Source: Metarhizium brunneum (Eukaryota; Ascomycota; Sordariomycetes; Hypocreales; Clavicipitaceae). Taken from it: DNA of 64,000 bases. The stretch is from positions 868,001 through 932,000 of the forward strand of contig NC_089424.1 in assembly GCF_013426205.1 (NCBI RefSeq), read 5' to 3'. The translations under genes and the position numbers were made by a program. Numbering within the stretch: the stretch's first letter is position 1; each line of letters starts with the position of its first letter. Under the pieces are notes generated by a model. That model made no database searches and was not told the origin of the DNA. It saw only the letters and a list, made by a program, of their open reading frames with translations. Positions 33,260 to 45,961 of the stretch are shown here, one piece after another.

Positions 33260-35904
33260 GGTGATCTAGACGTTGTAAGAAGGGCAAAAAGTATGATAGG
33301 GTTTTGTCCACGCTCTGGAAATACCGTAGAAAGTGATGATGATCTCTGAAGATTCCACTCAGATGTCAGAGGAAAGACGGGTATTAAATACGTCGAGGCA
33401 TTGCCTGCTTGGCCAGCATACCCCCAGCCTCGTCCAAGATGTCTTCATTCATTCGAGCCCTCTTACTCCATCTCCCCACGCACTGCAGGACGTCGTGTCA
33501 CTGCAGTATCTATTCTGCGTGTGGCGCATTACAATATGACATGCGACTGCAGCGCTGTCGGAAAGCAAGTCCGGACGTGTTGGTCGGGCACTCGGGGCTT
33601 CGGGCACTACCACGGAGTAACAGAACCAACAAATTCAGTGACTGGAGACCGTCCCATGTTTCCCGGGTCTTGGGATCAATTCATTGTAGCAACATGCCTG
33701 AATCTGTCGGTGAGGCCTGAATTTTCTCAATTAACAAGGTCAAGAAGCCGTGCTTGCCAGGTTTCATGAGGAGGCGATCAGTAAGGGGCCTATTGGTACG
33801 AGAGATTGAGTGTAATCCCTCGAGTTTGAGCCTTAACGACGATTGGCTTGCTGCATATGCAAAAGATGGTTGGTTGGTGGTTTAGACGGCAGACCCCTGA
33901 ATCAATTTGACTGAGCCACTGCAGTTGACGTGGTGTATCATGCAAGATAATTTCCTCGTTCGGCCCCCAAGGCTGATTGAATCCCGTGTTACCCAGAAAT
34001 TGCGGGCAGAATTCTTGCGAATCCATGTGCTGGTTCAGCCTATGGCTCGAACCTACTGAGAGCCTGAGCACGGCGATCATTGCGGTTGCAGCCGTCTTCG
34101 CCGGTGCAGTTCTGCCACGTCTCATATTCTGCTTCACTACTTGATGATCATCTCTCCTTATGCATTTTAGTAAGTTATCTGATACCATATCATAGCAACG
34201 TCCTTGCGCAGAAAGCCTTGCTGTTGGGCACGACGCCGTGGCTGAAGCTCAAGCCAGATCTACTCAATAGGACTACAAGTCCGTGTTGGCATTGGTGGGT
34301 GCCAGAGAGCTTTGACCTGGTGAAAAACATGGCGTTGAATGACGATACTCATTTCACCATGTAGTATCGAAATACAGGACAGAACAACACGCAACTTGGT
34401 TGGCAGAACGCCCTGAGCTGGCTGTCACATTAGGCAAGGTAAGCTCACAAAAGAATATGCAGGGCTGCCAACTTGAATGCTTCCTGCACAGCTCGGAGCC
34501 GTTCTAGTTTGGTATTGGCACCTTAAGCAAGTTTTGCCAGGTTCAGCTCGCTTTCTCCTTCACGTACGGCACCGAAGTGGCCATTCCTGCATCTGTAACT
34601 GACAGATTAATAACTCGACATATCACAACAGTAACGCCATTTATGTACCATCATAGAGCTAGTGTGCGTCTTCATTTGCGGATGTCTGCCAATAATACCA
34701 AAGCTCTTCCAGGCCATGAGAAACTGGAATTGGCTCCAAGCTACTGGTCTTGGATCAAGCGGCAATGAACAAGGGCCAGTTCTCGCAGGGTACCCTCAAG
34801 TTTCAACAACCGGATGCATGATGCATCTGCCGAGGGCACCGAGCGGCTCGAGCTGGGCAACACACACGTCTCCCATGCGTATCGGCATCAGTCAGGGTGT
34901 AACGCACCATCGAGGAATTGCCAGAATCTTGCTCCGCAGAGCTCACTGATTTGGTCAGCCAAATGTCGCAAAAACCATCCAATAAACAGGAAACACACCT
35001 TAGAAACCGTGTAGTATAGAATCAAGGCAATTCTTTTTCCATTTCCCAGCACAAAAACGATGTGATTGACGTTGATGCCCGTAGAAAAGACTGCCAAGAA
35101 GCTCTTTCAGCAGAGCGCCGTGGTTTGCAGTCACGTGGCTGCTTCTGATCAGTGATGATGGGGCCAAAATTCAAGCAGCTCAAAACACCTCTCGGCTGCA
35201 TCTTCCAGTCTCGGGACCGGCCAACAACCCGAGGCATCGGCACCCACAATGACAGATTCCATCATCTGCAGCAGGGGTATGTTTGGTTCCACCAAGTACA
35301 AAATATGCACTCCAGACACGCATCTCATCAGCCAAGCCACTGCTGGTTGTAACTTGTCAGGTAAGTCGATTCCCGAGTCTGACCGGTCACTGCATCTCTT
35401 GGCAATTTGGCCTCGACCTTGGCTTAAGCTAATGGCTGGTGCCACACAGTCGAGACTCGACATGATTCTGATTGCGAGGGGAAAGACAGACGGTACGGTC
35501 AACGTCAAGTCGAAACTTTGTGCAGTGTACCAGCCGGGTGTCGCCCGTGTTACGCAGCGTGAGCTTCGCCATGCAAACCATCTATAGCATATTCGCGACA
35601 CAAATATGCGCAAATGCATTTGTTTTTGCGGCAGGGGCCTAGACACCGCCATTTTCATTCATCGTGGTTGGAAGCGAGGCTGAGATGATGCTGTTGGGAG
35701 GCGGGAAGCCAGAAATGAAGCAACGCCAAAGACACCGCTTTTCTGAAAGCCCATGAAAGGGGACGACTTACCTGATGCCAAAATGCGAGATGAATCCAAA
35801 TGAGGTTCAATCAGTCCTCCCCTCCTCCACCATGACTTTGGACCTTCAACGAAGCCTTAACTCGAATTCCACTGCCGGCACAATAGTAGTCAGCAGCACT
35901 CTTC
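33260..35904. other. Long gene-poor stretch
   Basis: A 169-codon minus-strand frame at 35149-35658 and shorter ones elsewhere show no motifs, signal or splice logic. Given the P450 relic just downstream, part of this stretch may be further decayed genes that I cannot identify. Confidence 0.35.
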
Positions 35905-36870
35905 TCATGCTCTTGCCCACACGAGCTCAACATCATAGTTCAGAAAGTCGCGAGCCAACGCCTCCTTCAACGTCTTCGCCACAAACCATCTCCCGGGGCA
36001 CGTATGGCGCCCTTAGCTAGCGATTCCATCGTCACAAGCTGGCGCTCCCCCTTTTTCTTTCCCTCCTCAAATGGTCGGGTGAAGCGGAACGCATCAAATC
36101 ATCGCGGCTCTCTGTGATTTTCCGGATCCAGATGTATATCCTATGTGGAAAGCACCATTTGAATTGCAGCTCCAGCGTGTAAGTTGTTTCTAATATCCAT
36201 GTGTCCGAGGGTCCCGCGGTGACGTCGCGAAAGACTTTAGGAACGGCCACATCGGAAACTCACATCAACTCACGAGGCGTCGAGTCTCACCGGTGAAGCC
36301 TGTCGATCGCCTCATGGGCCTTAAGGCCACCATGCCTGGCTACTACTTTCAAGCACACTACCCCGAACCCTAAACTATTTCCTTCCGGTATTTACTCCCA
36401 TTTATATTCAAGGCACAGCGAGAACAGACAAACCGGGTTGCAAAAGAGAGCAGAACAGGCATGCTGGCCAGTCTCCAAGCCATGCGGGTAACACCAATCT
36501 GGTCCTCGTTTGGCTGAGATCGGAATCCTTCATTACGGGAGGGCGTCTGGCACTCTGCTCTGCCGGTCTCCCACGTGCGAATGTGGTCCTCCCATCATGT
36601 GACTCGGCATCTTGACGAAGCACGCTTGGTAGTAGTTGGCGTGTAGTGCTATCACCGGATCACCAAGGGAGCCAAGGAGGCGGGAAACAATTCATCATAG
36701 GACTTCCGACGAGCAATGATGTTGTGGAGCGTCGCGATATCTCAAACAGTCTTATTGCAGCTGAGTGGCACGCCTATCACAATACGCCAAGAAGCCCGAT
36801 AGATAATTCGATCCCATATGTCCCAGCTAGTACCTGTCTTCCAGTTGGGATCACTTCCACAGATGTCGAA
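35905..36870 (-). pseudogene. Cytochrome P450 relic
   Basis: Several P450 landmarks appear on the minus strand in different frames. From 5' to 3': WDRIIYRASWRIVIGVPL (about 36860-36750, the C/D-helix region 'RASNRIFVG'), a block reading DIHLDPENHREPR and FDAFRFTRPFEEGKKKGERQ (about 36140-36040, the PERF region), and the heme-binding loop G-R-H-T-C-P-G-R-W-F with the Cys codon at 35998-36000. The helix ALARDFLNYDVELV then leads to a stop at 35905. Between the first and second blocks about 200 codons, including the I-helix, are missing. At least two frameshifts and in-frame stops occur. The motif style resembles the ent-kaurene-oxidase-like fungal P450s of secondary metabolism. Confidence 0.75.
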
Positions 36871-37731
36871 GATTGACCTGGGTGACTGTTGTGGCTGCAA
36901 GACGACCCTAGGACTTTTTGAGCTATCTTGCGGCGCAACACATTGAATTGCAGCAACTCCTCCTCGTGTATCTGCGGGACGGAGATGACATAGGTAGTTC
37001 ACGTGTCTCGATCACGCCTTTTATGTTGGTTGGCTTATTGCCCACTCACATGTTCGGGCGTAGAAGTGTTGGAATGGATGAGGGGAACATGAAAATATTC
37101 CAGCGCTGTTGATGCTGGCAGAAACTTGATGAAAAAACCGCGTTGAGCAAGTAAAGATATAAGAGTCGCCACCGTCGGTCGGCTCCGAATGTCTGGGAAT
37201 TCTACATTGTGCGTGCCAGTTTTGTTTCGGCCTCAACTGTTGGTAAACATGAAGACTTGACGCAGTGCAGGAAGCTTGGCGTGGTGTCAAGGCAAGAAAG
37301 CAGGTGTATATTTAAAATCACATGCACAACACATGCGCCTCATCTAGTCCGGAGCGCTCCTGCAGCCGGAAGGCCTTACAACATGGCCACATCGTCGCGA
37401 ATGTGGAGTCCGGGGATCTGAATCCGGGGCTGTGTTTGTCCTGCGGGCGATCATGTCACGATACATGCAGGTTCCAGACTCGGTGCTACATGAACAAGCC
37501 ACGCGCCTGGGATCTAAACCATGCATTACAATATCGTGTGCGGCTTAAACATACAGGCTGTGTGAGGGTGAGTTGGCTCTCCCCATTAAGGCACATCTCC
37601 CGGTACGATACTAATTCCTCGCTGGATCCAGATACATGACGTTTAAACATTATACACTTAAACACTCTTCGCCGAATACTCTGGCTTTATGACTGCTTGA
37701 ACCCACGGCATTTGTCAATTACATATGGACA
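36871..37731. other. Between divergent P450 relics
   Basis: This is the former shared promoter region and lost 5' parts of the two relics. No reliable coding motif was recognised. Confidence 0.35.
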
Positions 37732-38370
37732 ATGTCTATTGTACCTAGGTACTTGAGTTCTGCTGCGCGACTTTATAAAGACTGGGTAGAGCCGCTCATT
37801 CTACTTCCCAAGGAGATGGCCATTCGATTCGATCGAAAGAAAAGATCCGGTATCGAGCATCGGTTCGCAAATCCGCTACCCACGGAGGAAGCTCTGAATC
37901 AGACCAAGTTGAGAGCGGAGGAAAGTGTCGAGGCACGGATGGTCATGACTTCTCTGCAACATCTGGCTTTATCCCTCGAGGACACTCATGAAACTATTCA
38001 AAGGGTTGGATACATCGGCGCAATCAAGAAAGCTGGTAAAGGCATACTTTGTTGCCAACCACGTTACTCACAATCTCTCTGAGAAAGTTGCTGCCGGCCG
38101 ATCGCACTAGGGAGTGCCAGTCAGGGATAGAACATCATTCTGTATTGTCGCTTACCATTGCACTTTGGAGTAGGTGCACCTCCTTTTTCGGGTTCTGTCA
38201 GTCTTTTGGAGAGCAATGGGCACAAAAGCTTGACCGACGAGTCGCATCCGCCGTTTGGCATGGCTGTCCAAACAACCGATATTCTCAACGTCTTGCCCTA
38301 CAAGCACCCTGAAGACCTTGATAGCTTCAACGATTCTATGGCGTTGCGCCGTACATCAGACCTGACATAG
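37732..38370 (+). pseudogene. Probable second cytochrome P450 relic
   Basis: The plus-strand frame 37732-38082 reads R-Y-L-S-S-A-A-R-L-Y-K-D-W-V-E-P-L, then after about 70 residues S-L-Q-H-L-A-L-S-L-E-D-T-H-E-T. These resemble the F/G region and the Q-L-x-L-S-x-A-A-I-H-T-T I-helix of the same P450 type as the minus-strand relic. A later frame near 38240-38360 reads PPFGMAVQTTDI and HPEDLDSFNDSMALRR, similar to the P450 'PEDFDGFRF' region. Stops and frame changes separate the pieces and no heme loop was found. The match is by eye and weaker than for the neighbouring relic. Confidence 0.4.
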
Positions 38371-39576
38371 CTCTCGATAAATCCTGTTCCTGACGAAGCT
38401 GTCGACTGGCCTGCCGAAAAGCCCGCGACCTCAATGTGGTGGCGTAGATCACCAGTATGCTCAAGTCGGAGACAAGTTTACAAATCTCCCCATGCCAGGA
38501 CTCCTTATCCTGAAGGATACGTCGTATCCAATTGAGAGAGCGTTGTCGGCGCCCGTCGTTCGGGACATGGCACGCGACTTTCCGTGGCCCTGAGCAAAAG
38601 TGTAAAGTCAGACTCGCAATGCGACAGTATGATGCAGCTGTGACTGACCTTGTGCTCTACTCCTTTCATGGCAGTCATGCATAAAAATATTTGTTTTAAA
38701 TGGTCAACATACCAATACCTCTGCCTGTCAGTGATTAGTTGACTTGGCGTGCAACCACGCTCCAGACACGGGCGGCGCAACCATTTGACTCGATTTTCGT
38801 CTCGTCCCGCAGAGTCCGAAGCCTTGGGGCTTTTTTAAACGCGTCGTATCCGCTCGGCCATATTGCCGGTGAGCTCAGCTCTCAGGAACACGTCTCCCAG
38901 CGGACACCAAAGCGTGGTCGGCTCCGTCGACCTCGAACAAAAAAACCTTGGTCCACAAATTCAGACTTGTCGGGTCTTTCAATGGCGCCAGCCGGTAGGA
39001 CTCGGAAATGCATGTGGCAGAGAGGGTCCTCTTGAACAGCTTCACAGGTCTAGGCTCCTCTAATGGCCCTTGAAGGTGCTAGTCAAACGTCAACTCTGCT
39101 TCACATCAGGTGTCTTTAGGTGCTCACCAATGTGGCGGCACACGTGGGTGGCTGCTGGAGCGAAATGTGAACAGTCTGGTGGGTCAATATTGTACATTGA
39201 CAGTCGAAGCGTTTGCGGGCATCGCATGTGTCGTCTCATTGCTACATCAAGTGGCGCTGGGCTTGACAGAAGTCACCAGACGTCTTTGCGTCTGCATCTG
39301 GCCCCGAATTTGCCGGGATTTGCAACTCTTGATGGCAACTAGGCAAGGCAAGCACCCCAGTCACCTCCAGCTCATCAATCAATGGCATTGCTCGTGCCTT
39401 GTAGATGAACTGGCCTTCGTCGGCTCGTTACTAGACTCTTGTTCAATTCCTCAGGCCACCGCCGCTCACAGTGTCGCCCGACGAATTCGACGAGACCAAA
39501 CCAAGGCACGCGTACGTCAGTTGCGAGTATTTTACGCGTCGTCCATAAATCGACATGGGCAAACGGTTCGCTCATA
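38371..39576. other. Intergenic, upstream of the K+ transporter
   Basis: No gene recognised; long overlapping frames at 39110-39752 have no coding features. This should include the transporter's promoter. Confidence 0.4.
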
Positions 39577-42241
39577 ATGTGGCATCCGCCTGTCAATTTC
39601 ATTACCCTCCATTGTAAGTAGACGTAGGAAGCGCCGAGATGCTTGCTCGGCATCAAGAAACAGCTCGTGCTAATCGCTCCAGATGCCTGGATACTGTCTA
39701 TGGGACTTTTATCGTTCCCCGTCCTATACACATATGGCAACCTGGCAGCCATCGATGCTTACTTTTTCGGAGCGAGCGCATCCACTGAGTCCGGACTAAA
39801 CACGTAGGTTTTCCTCGGCGGGCGTGAGATGAGATGGCTGTAAGAAGATGAAGTATGAGTTGCATTAACACGGCATCTGCAGCGTCGACATTAAAAATCT
39901 AGCGCTCTACCAACAATTGTACCTGTATTTCATTCCCATACTTACAAACATGTGCTTTATCAACATTGTCGTCGTCGTAGTCCGCCTCCATTGGTTCAAT
40001 CAGCACCTCGACAGGTTCGGTAAGCTTCTAGCTTTGCCAGGGGTGGCTGGGCTCCCTGTGACACTGACGGCTCTCCATCCCGATATGTTGAGAGGTTCTT
40101 ACAGGCTAATGCTTTGCCTTGCTGGACAGGCCCTGCCTTGATCCGCGTCAAAAGGCGCAAATCCGGCAATGGGGGGATGCATTCGGATCCTGAAGTTGCT
40201 GAACCCACTGAAGCCTCATCATACACGGCTTCAGCTGCGCTGTCTAATATTCCCAGTCATGTAGGCGATCAGCTCAACAACCAAAGAACTAACCCGCCTT
40301 CTGCAAATGACGATGGCGGCGGCATCGGCGAGATTCGACCGGAGCCGGAAACACACAACCATGCCCTTGAGTCGTCGTTGGAACCGACTGAGGAACCAAC
40401 CCAGCGCATTGCCTTCCATCCATCGGTGTGGGACAAGCCTTTGAATTCCAGGAGAGATAGTACACTATATATCCCTGGCCCGCGTGAACGAGACAGAGGT
40501 TTGTTAGATGACCCCAAACAGGCCGTGGATATTCATGCTCACTTGTCCCCCTTCTTCAAGGAGATCCGATTGTTGAATTGAGAAATCGAAGACACAGTGG
40601 TTAGTTCACGACGCCCTAGATGGCATCACTACCCAATATATTACGTACTTACCGAAACCACAGGCATCGATGCGACACCCACACGTCGCCCCAGCGTCGC
40701 AGATGCAGAAGATTCCCGACGCCGCTCGACAAGAGCCAGGTCATTTGACAGGGCTGCCGGCGCAGCTGGATCCGTTTTCATTATTGGAAGAACTGCAACC
40801 GTTCCGCAACTTTCCAGAGCCCCAACATTACATCGAGCAGCAGCCGACCAAATGCCGTATCTCTCAAGGAGAGCAACTATCGGACGGAATTCACGGTTTC
40901 ATAATCTGACAAGCCGAGACCGCCAAGAATTGGGAGGAATCGAGTACAGAAGCTTGCAACTCTTGCTCAAAGTTGTCGTCATCTACTTCTTTGGCCTGCA
41001 TATATTCGGAGCCATCGGCCTCGTTGGCTGGATTCTGCACGCCAATCCCAAGTACGACGCCTATCTGCAGCAATGTGGCCAAAACAGCATCTGGTGGGCA
41101 TTCTATACCGCCCAGAGCATGATGGACAACCTTGGATTCACCCTCACTCCCGACTCCATGATATCCTTTCGCGAGGCAGAGTGGCCGCTGTTCCTCTCGT
41201 CCTTCCTAACCTTGGCAGGAAATACCCTCTACCCCGTCTTTCTCCGACTCGTCCTCTGGACCATGTCCAAGACGGTGCCCCGAAAATCAGCCATGCAAGA
41301 ATCTCTACAATTCCTACTCAACCACCCGCGACGCTGCTACACGCTGCTCTTTCCACGGGGCACCACCTGGGCCCTTTTCGGCATCATCTTCATCCTCAAC
41401 GTTATGGACGCATTCTTTATTCTGATTCTGGACCTGAACAACGCCGAAGTCGCGTCTCTGCCGCCGGGCCCTCGCGTCATGGCTGCCATTTTCCAAGCCG
41501 GATCGTCACGGCATACGGGCGCTTCCGTGTTCAACCTTGCCAATGTCAGCCCCGCCGTCCAATTCAGTCTCCTCATCATGATGTACATCTCCGCCTTCCC
41601 CATCGCGATGAGCATCCGCGCCTCCAATACCTATGAGGAGAAGTCATTGGGAATCTACCAAGTAGACACGGGGGAGGATCTCGACGAAAACAGCGGGCGG
41701 TCCTACCTCGTTCGCCATCTGCAGTCACAGCTGAGCTTTGACTTGTGGTACATCTTCTTGGGGATTTTTGTTCTGAGTATTTCGGAGGCCGGCAAGATTG
41801 AGCATCTAGCACAGCCTGTATGGTCATTTATTCCTTCCTTCTCTTCGCTTCGCTCTTGCTTGTGCTAACCGTGTCAGTCGTTTGGGTTGTTCCCCATTTT
41901 CTTTGAGGCAGTTTCCGCGTAGTAAGTTGCAACAGCGTACCCACGGGCGACAAATGACCCTTGTGTTTTTCCTTTTTTTGTAAAAAAAGTTTTTGGTGGA
42001 AGCAAACTAATGCTCTTTTTATTTCTCTAGCGGCAATGTTGGACTGAGCTTAGGATACCCCGGCATCAACGCGTCGCTGTCGACTGAATTCTCGACGTTT
42101 GGCAAACTTGTCATTTGTGCCATGATGATACGGGGGAGGCATCGGGGGTTGCCGTACACGTTGGATAGAGCTATTATGCTTCCGGATGAGCATCTCATCG
42201 GGGCTGCTACTCGTGAACGGATTACGCGGGAGGATGAATAG
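39577..42241 (+). CDS. Trk-type potassium transporter, about 690-712 aa
   Basis: Exons 39577-39613, 39683-39803, 39883-40019, 40130-40498, then 40598 (or 40664)-41817, 41878-41921 and 42031-42241 join with consistent phases. The protein starts MWHPPVNFITLHYAW. It has the four membrane-P-loop-membrane units of Trk transporters, with filter motifs S-T-E-S-G-L-N-T, D-N-L-G-F-T-L-T-P-D-S-M, R-H-T-G-A-S-x-F-N-L-A-N-V and Y-G-N-V-G-L-S-L-G. A hydrophilic cytoplasmic loop lies between units 1 and 2. It imports K+ across the plasma membrane. A TGA at 40579-40581 is in frame with exon 4 unless removed by an intron starting at 40499 (weak donor GTTTGT). Both acceptor choices keep the frame. If that intron is not used, the gene is broken. 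Confidence 0.85.
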
Positions 42242-43329
42242 TGGATGCGGAGATGGTCCTGGTATGACTTGACGTGAGCGTTGCGTCGAAAGGGCGTCAG
42301 GCGATTAGCACCTGGCCCGCGCTCAACTTTATACTTGAGCCAGATAATTTAATAGAGGGCCCGGGTCCTCGTATACAAGAGGTACCTTGCAATGGCGGCA
42401 AGCGTACTGGAGGGTGCCGCTCAGAACTACAGCCGGGCTGGCTGCTCCATTACGTCTTATCGAGGACGGCAGCTATCCGTGAGGCCAACAAGCTCAAATG
42501 GCCTGGTTCCTCATAACGGAAATGCCTACTCAAATCGTCTTTGTGGAAATAAAGCTATTGCCGTGGGCGCAGCTTGGGCGTGTCCAAGCCCATCCCCGGA
42601 TCTGAGTGTCGTCTTGGCCGGCTCCTACAGCTCTGATGGGTCATAAGTCGCCCTGCCAATGCCTAGCTATCGCGATTCATCTAATAGTCTTAAATAGGAT
42701 GAATTGTCAATGCATATCAGCCGCCCCAACCATTTTCTGCTGTTTAATGCCACTCGCCCATATGCGTTCTCGCCTCGCCACGGCATCGCCTTGCTCACAA
42801 CTCCATACTTGCGGTTTTCATTTGCCGGCGACTGCAAAATGATGAAACAACCATGTCAAGTGTGCATACTTCTCTCACGGTATACAATGGGAGACGATGC
42901 CCACCTTGACAGGGCTTCTAACCTCGCGGCACGCACACGGTTGAGGGGATGATGGGGATCCTTACGCATCTACAGTGTTGTGTTCCTACCAGAACAATTG
43001 ATACAATAACTAACATTTAACGCGCACACCTAAGTATAGAAAGAAGATCTTCATTTACTTTTACAGTATTGTAGTCGGATCAATATTGTGTGTAGGAGGA
43101 GACGCTCTGAAGAAGCCAGGCTTATACATGCTAACATGTTCCTCCTGTACATCGCAAACCAATCCAGATCGCTTATCAAATTATCAAACGACAAACCCAT
43201 TTTCAAACTCAGACAGCTTTAATGTTGTCTCCTAGGCCGGTCTTCCTCGCACAGATAACCCGTAATACGCAACACCCTCGCACACGCCAACCCCCATCAA
43301 CTCCACGCTTCAAACATCACGGCCACGCC
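42242..43329. other. Intergenic, convergent 3' flanks
   Basis: This holds 3' regions of the K+ transporter and the GFA-like gene. No repeat or gene was seen. Confidence 0.4.
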
Positions 43330-43785
43330 TCACTCCCCAACCGTCTCGGCATCCGAGCCCTCTGGACTCTCCGTCCAACTCCCCTCCGGCACAGGCATGA
43401 CCGCCGACTTGGTCCAAATGTGCCTGGCCCCCTCCAAGGTGAAGCCCTCCAGCGCACCGCCCTTCACCGTGAGCGTCGGTTTCGGCGTCCCATCCGGCAG
43501 CAACGGCCTGTGCAGCACCCTCACGCCGCACTCGTTGCAGAAATAGCACTCCAGCGTCGTGCCCTTGTCCGAAATGCGCGTCCACACGCCCAGCTTGGAC
43601 CGCACATCATCGGGCAGAGGCCACATTCCCTTGGCGGGGAAGAGGGCAGACGTGCCGAACGCTGAAGAGGATTGCTTGCGGCATTCGGTGCAGTGGCAGG
43701 CATATTTTGCCAGGGGCTTGGGGCGGGAAGTGCGAAAGGATACGGCGCCGCATTGGCATGTTACTTTTGGGTTGGAGTCGGCCAT
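43330..43785 (-). CDS. GFA/CENP-V-type zinc-binding protein, 151 aa
   Basis: This single exon starts at ATG 43785. It shows the Cys pattern of the GFA (glutathione-dependent formaldehyde-activating enzyme/CENP-V/Mss4-like) fold: V-T-C-Q-C-G-A-V, then C-H-C-T-E-C-R-K-Q-S-S-S-A-F-G, then C-N-E-C-G-V-R-V. Together these bind zinc. Length and order are normal for a stand-alone fungal GFA protein. The name reflects the founding bacterial enzyme; most fungal members have unknown substrates, so a small-molecule thiol-adduct enzyme is possible but unproved. There is no signal peptide. The C-terminus is acidic. Confidence 0.9.
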   Translation of the reverse strand: MADSNPKVTCQCGAVSFRTSRPKPLAKYACHCTECRKQSSSAFGTSALFPAKGMWPLPDDVRSKLGVWTRISDKGTTLECYFCNECGVRVLHRPLLPDGTPKPTLTVKGGALEGFTLEGARHIWTKSAVMPVPEGSWTESPEGSDAETVGE

Positions 43786-44990
43786 TGAAGATCGTGACTT
43801 GGTGAGTTGACGACGATGGGTCGCCTCAATGGTGATTGTGTGATTTGTGCTGCGTGTAGATGCGTGTGCTACTTGGGAAGATTTGTAACTGCTTGGTTTG
43901 GAGCTTGGTTAGACTGGTTACATCTGTAAGCCTGCCAAGAGGGTTTCATGCCCTTATTTTTCTTGCTTCTTTTTGGCGCATGGTGTGTCGTGATTCACGG
44001 CTTTTGAATGATGCTCCGCCAAGTTGGGTGGCCCAGCTTGCTTGTGGCGTGCGCCGCGCGGGGAAGCTTGATTTTGCTTCGCACGTCGACAACTTGGCCC
44101 TTGCAACTGCTTTGTTCTGCACTTAATATCCTAGGCATTATCATAGAATTATAAGCCATGATAGAACAAAGAACAGTCGCTTATGTATTCCAAGCCGGCA
44201 AGAGCCGTGCTCATCTCTCGCACCCGAGGTGACATCTCTCTCGTAGCTACCACACAAGGTAGTGAGAAATGCTGGCCGTGAGTCTCGGAACTGGTACGCT
44301 TTCCATCCAAATTACGTCATACTTTCGCATCGCCACTGGTAGCCAAGGGTGAAATTAAAGGCTTCCCAAAATAATAAATGCAAAGGCGGCCAGCAGCCAC
44401 CTATGTTTAGCTTCATGTTACTACACGCACAGTAACTTTGCCTGTTATTAATATATAGTGTACGTGAATGCGTTGGACTTGCGCCACTGCGCAATCTCGT
44501 ACATCACCTTGATTCATTGAATACAATTATAGCGCCGCTTTAGCTTTACTCGCAATTAGCAGTTTGTCGGTTTGTTGATCACTCCCTCGAGAAGATTGAC
44601 ACTTCGCATCTTTGTATCACAACCTTGTGTTGTGGACCGCCCTTGGGCTGATGATTCCTACTGGAACGTTGGAATATTCTTCATATGCTATTGGTATTTA
44701 TACTGGTGCTGAAAAGTCTTTTAGTCCTCGGCGTGCTGTGTAGAACAGAAGTTGTGGCACGTACGAAAATCACATGCCTTCCAAGCCCCAGGGTAGCCAA
44801 CGTGTTCGTGAAGGCAGGCCAATAGCGTTTTGCTCTCAGCTGGCCCAATCCGAACCGGACACTTGAGCTGCCCCACGTCCGACGGTGTGACGTACTGCCG
44901 AGGGACACGCAACCACGAGGCGCTTTGATGTTCCTGGCGACGCGACCGCAACTTTGCTCTCAATCTTCGTTACCTATTCTGTAGCTCACG
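43786..44990. other. Divergent upstream region
   Basis: 1.2 kb between two genes transcribed away from each other, expected to contain both promoters. No clear TATA box or repeat was recognised. Confidence 0.4.
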
Positions 44991-45961
44991 ATGCCGTCGC
45001 AAGGCAGTTTGTCCACCAGCCTGTACGGCAGCCAGTCCATTGGCATAGACGCTCGCTCGCTTACCGACTCACGGCCGGCCAACTATGCCAAACGGGCTGG
45101 CATTGCGGCTTCATACCCGTTGCGCGGTATATGGTACTTCCTACGGAACAAGGAATTTTGGCCCCTCTTCAGTGGGAGACTCTTGCCCCTGTCTCTGATA
45201 TCATTCCTCGTGTACTTTATTCTCTTCACGTTCGCCTTTTTACCGCAGTTTGCATTCCTCGCCATCTTTCATGGTTGGGGAGCATGGGTCAACGCCGTGG
45301 TTCTGACGTTAGGCGAAGGGTTGATCATCATACAGGGTCTTTTTGAAGGGTTCTTTGTCGATGAGTGTCGGGTGGACGTTTTTGACGTAAGCTATCGCAA
45401 CGCGATACTCGGTCTAGAGACTTGCTGGTCAGCTAACGCCCTCATTAGGCAACGTTCATTAAGCTGGGCTTGAAGGACCTCGTTTCGCCTCACCGAATTC
45501 TCTTCAATGAAGCACCGAATCCTGTCAAAATGCTTGGAAAACCGACAAGTCCCGCCATATATCAACCCTGGAGCATCATACAGATTGTCGAGTTGGTTGT
45601 TTTCTTGCCTCTCAACCTTGTTCCCTATGTTGGCACGCCGGCTTTCATCATCATCACAGGCACCAGACTTGGCAAGCTTTCCCATTATCGGTGGTTTCAG
45701 CTCCGCGGGCTTTCAAAGGAAGAACAAAAGAGAGAGATCAAGCTTTTGACCTGGGACTATGTCTGGTTTGGTACTGTCGCAATGATTCTCGAATTGATCC
45801 CTATTCTTTCGTTCTTCTTCCTCCTGACGACAACGACGGGATCAGCGTTGTGGGCCGCAAGAATTGAGGACGAGCGAAAAAGGACGGGTGTCGATTCGCT
45901 TATTGTCAATGAGCAAGTTCCAACTGAAGCCCCACCAGAGTATTCCGACAATATGGCATGA
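44991..45961 (+). CDS. EI24/RRT8-LDS-like multi-pass membrane protein, 302 aa
   Basis: Two exons, 44991-45386 and 45449-45961, join across a 62-base intron (GTAAGC donor, GCTAACG branch site, CATTAG acceptor). The protein has a polar N-terminus, about four hydrophobic segments (two near residues 60-110, two in the second half around 190-215 and 245-270), and a conserved-looking middle F-E-G-F-F-V-D-E-C-R-V-D-V-F-D followed by V-P-Y-V-G-T-P. This matches the EI24-like proteins related to yeast RRT8/LDS1-2, which sit on lipid droplets or in the ER and take part in spore-wall formation. The cytosolic C-terminus ends with a PPEYSD motif. Role in this organism is inferred from family only. Confidence 0.75.

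Noticed and set aside
35149..35658. 169-codon minus-strand frame
   Set aside because: Length alone; no signal, motif, splice signal or codon bias, and the surrounding DNA looks like decayed genes.
39110..39752. Long frames upstream of the K+ transporter
   Set aside because: They overlap the transporter's first exon or promoter and encode no recognisable sequence; the transporter start at 39577 explains the region better.
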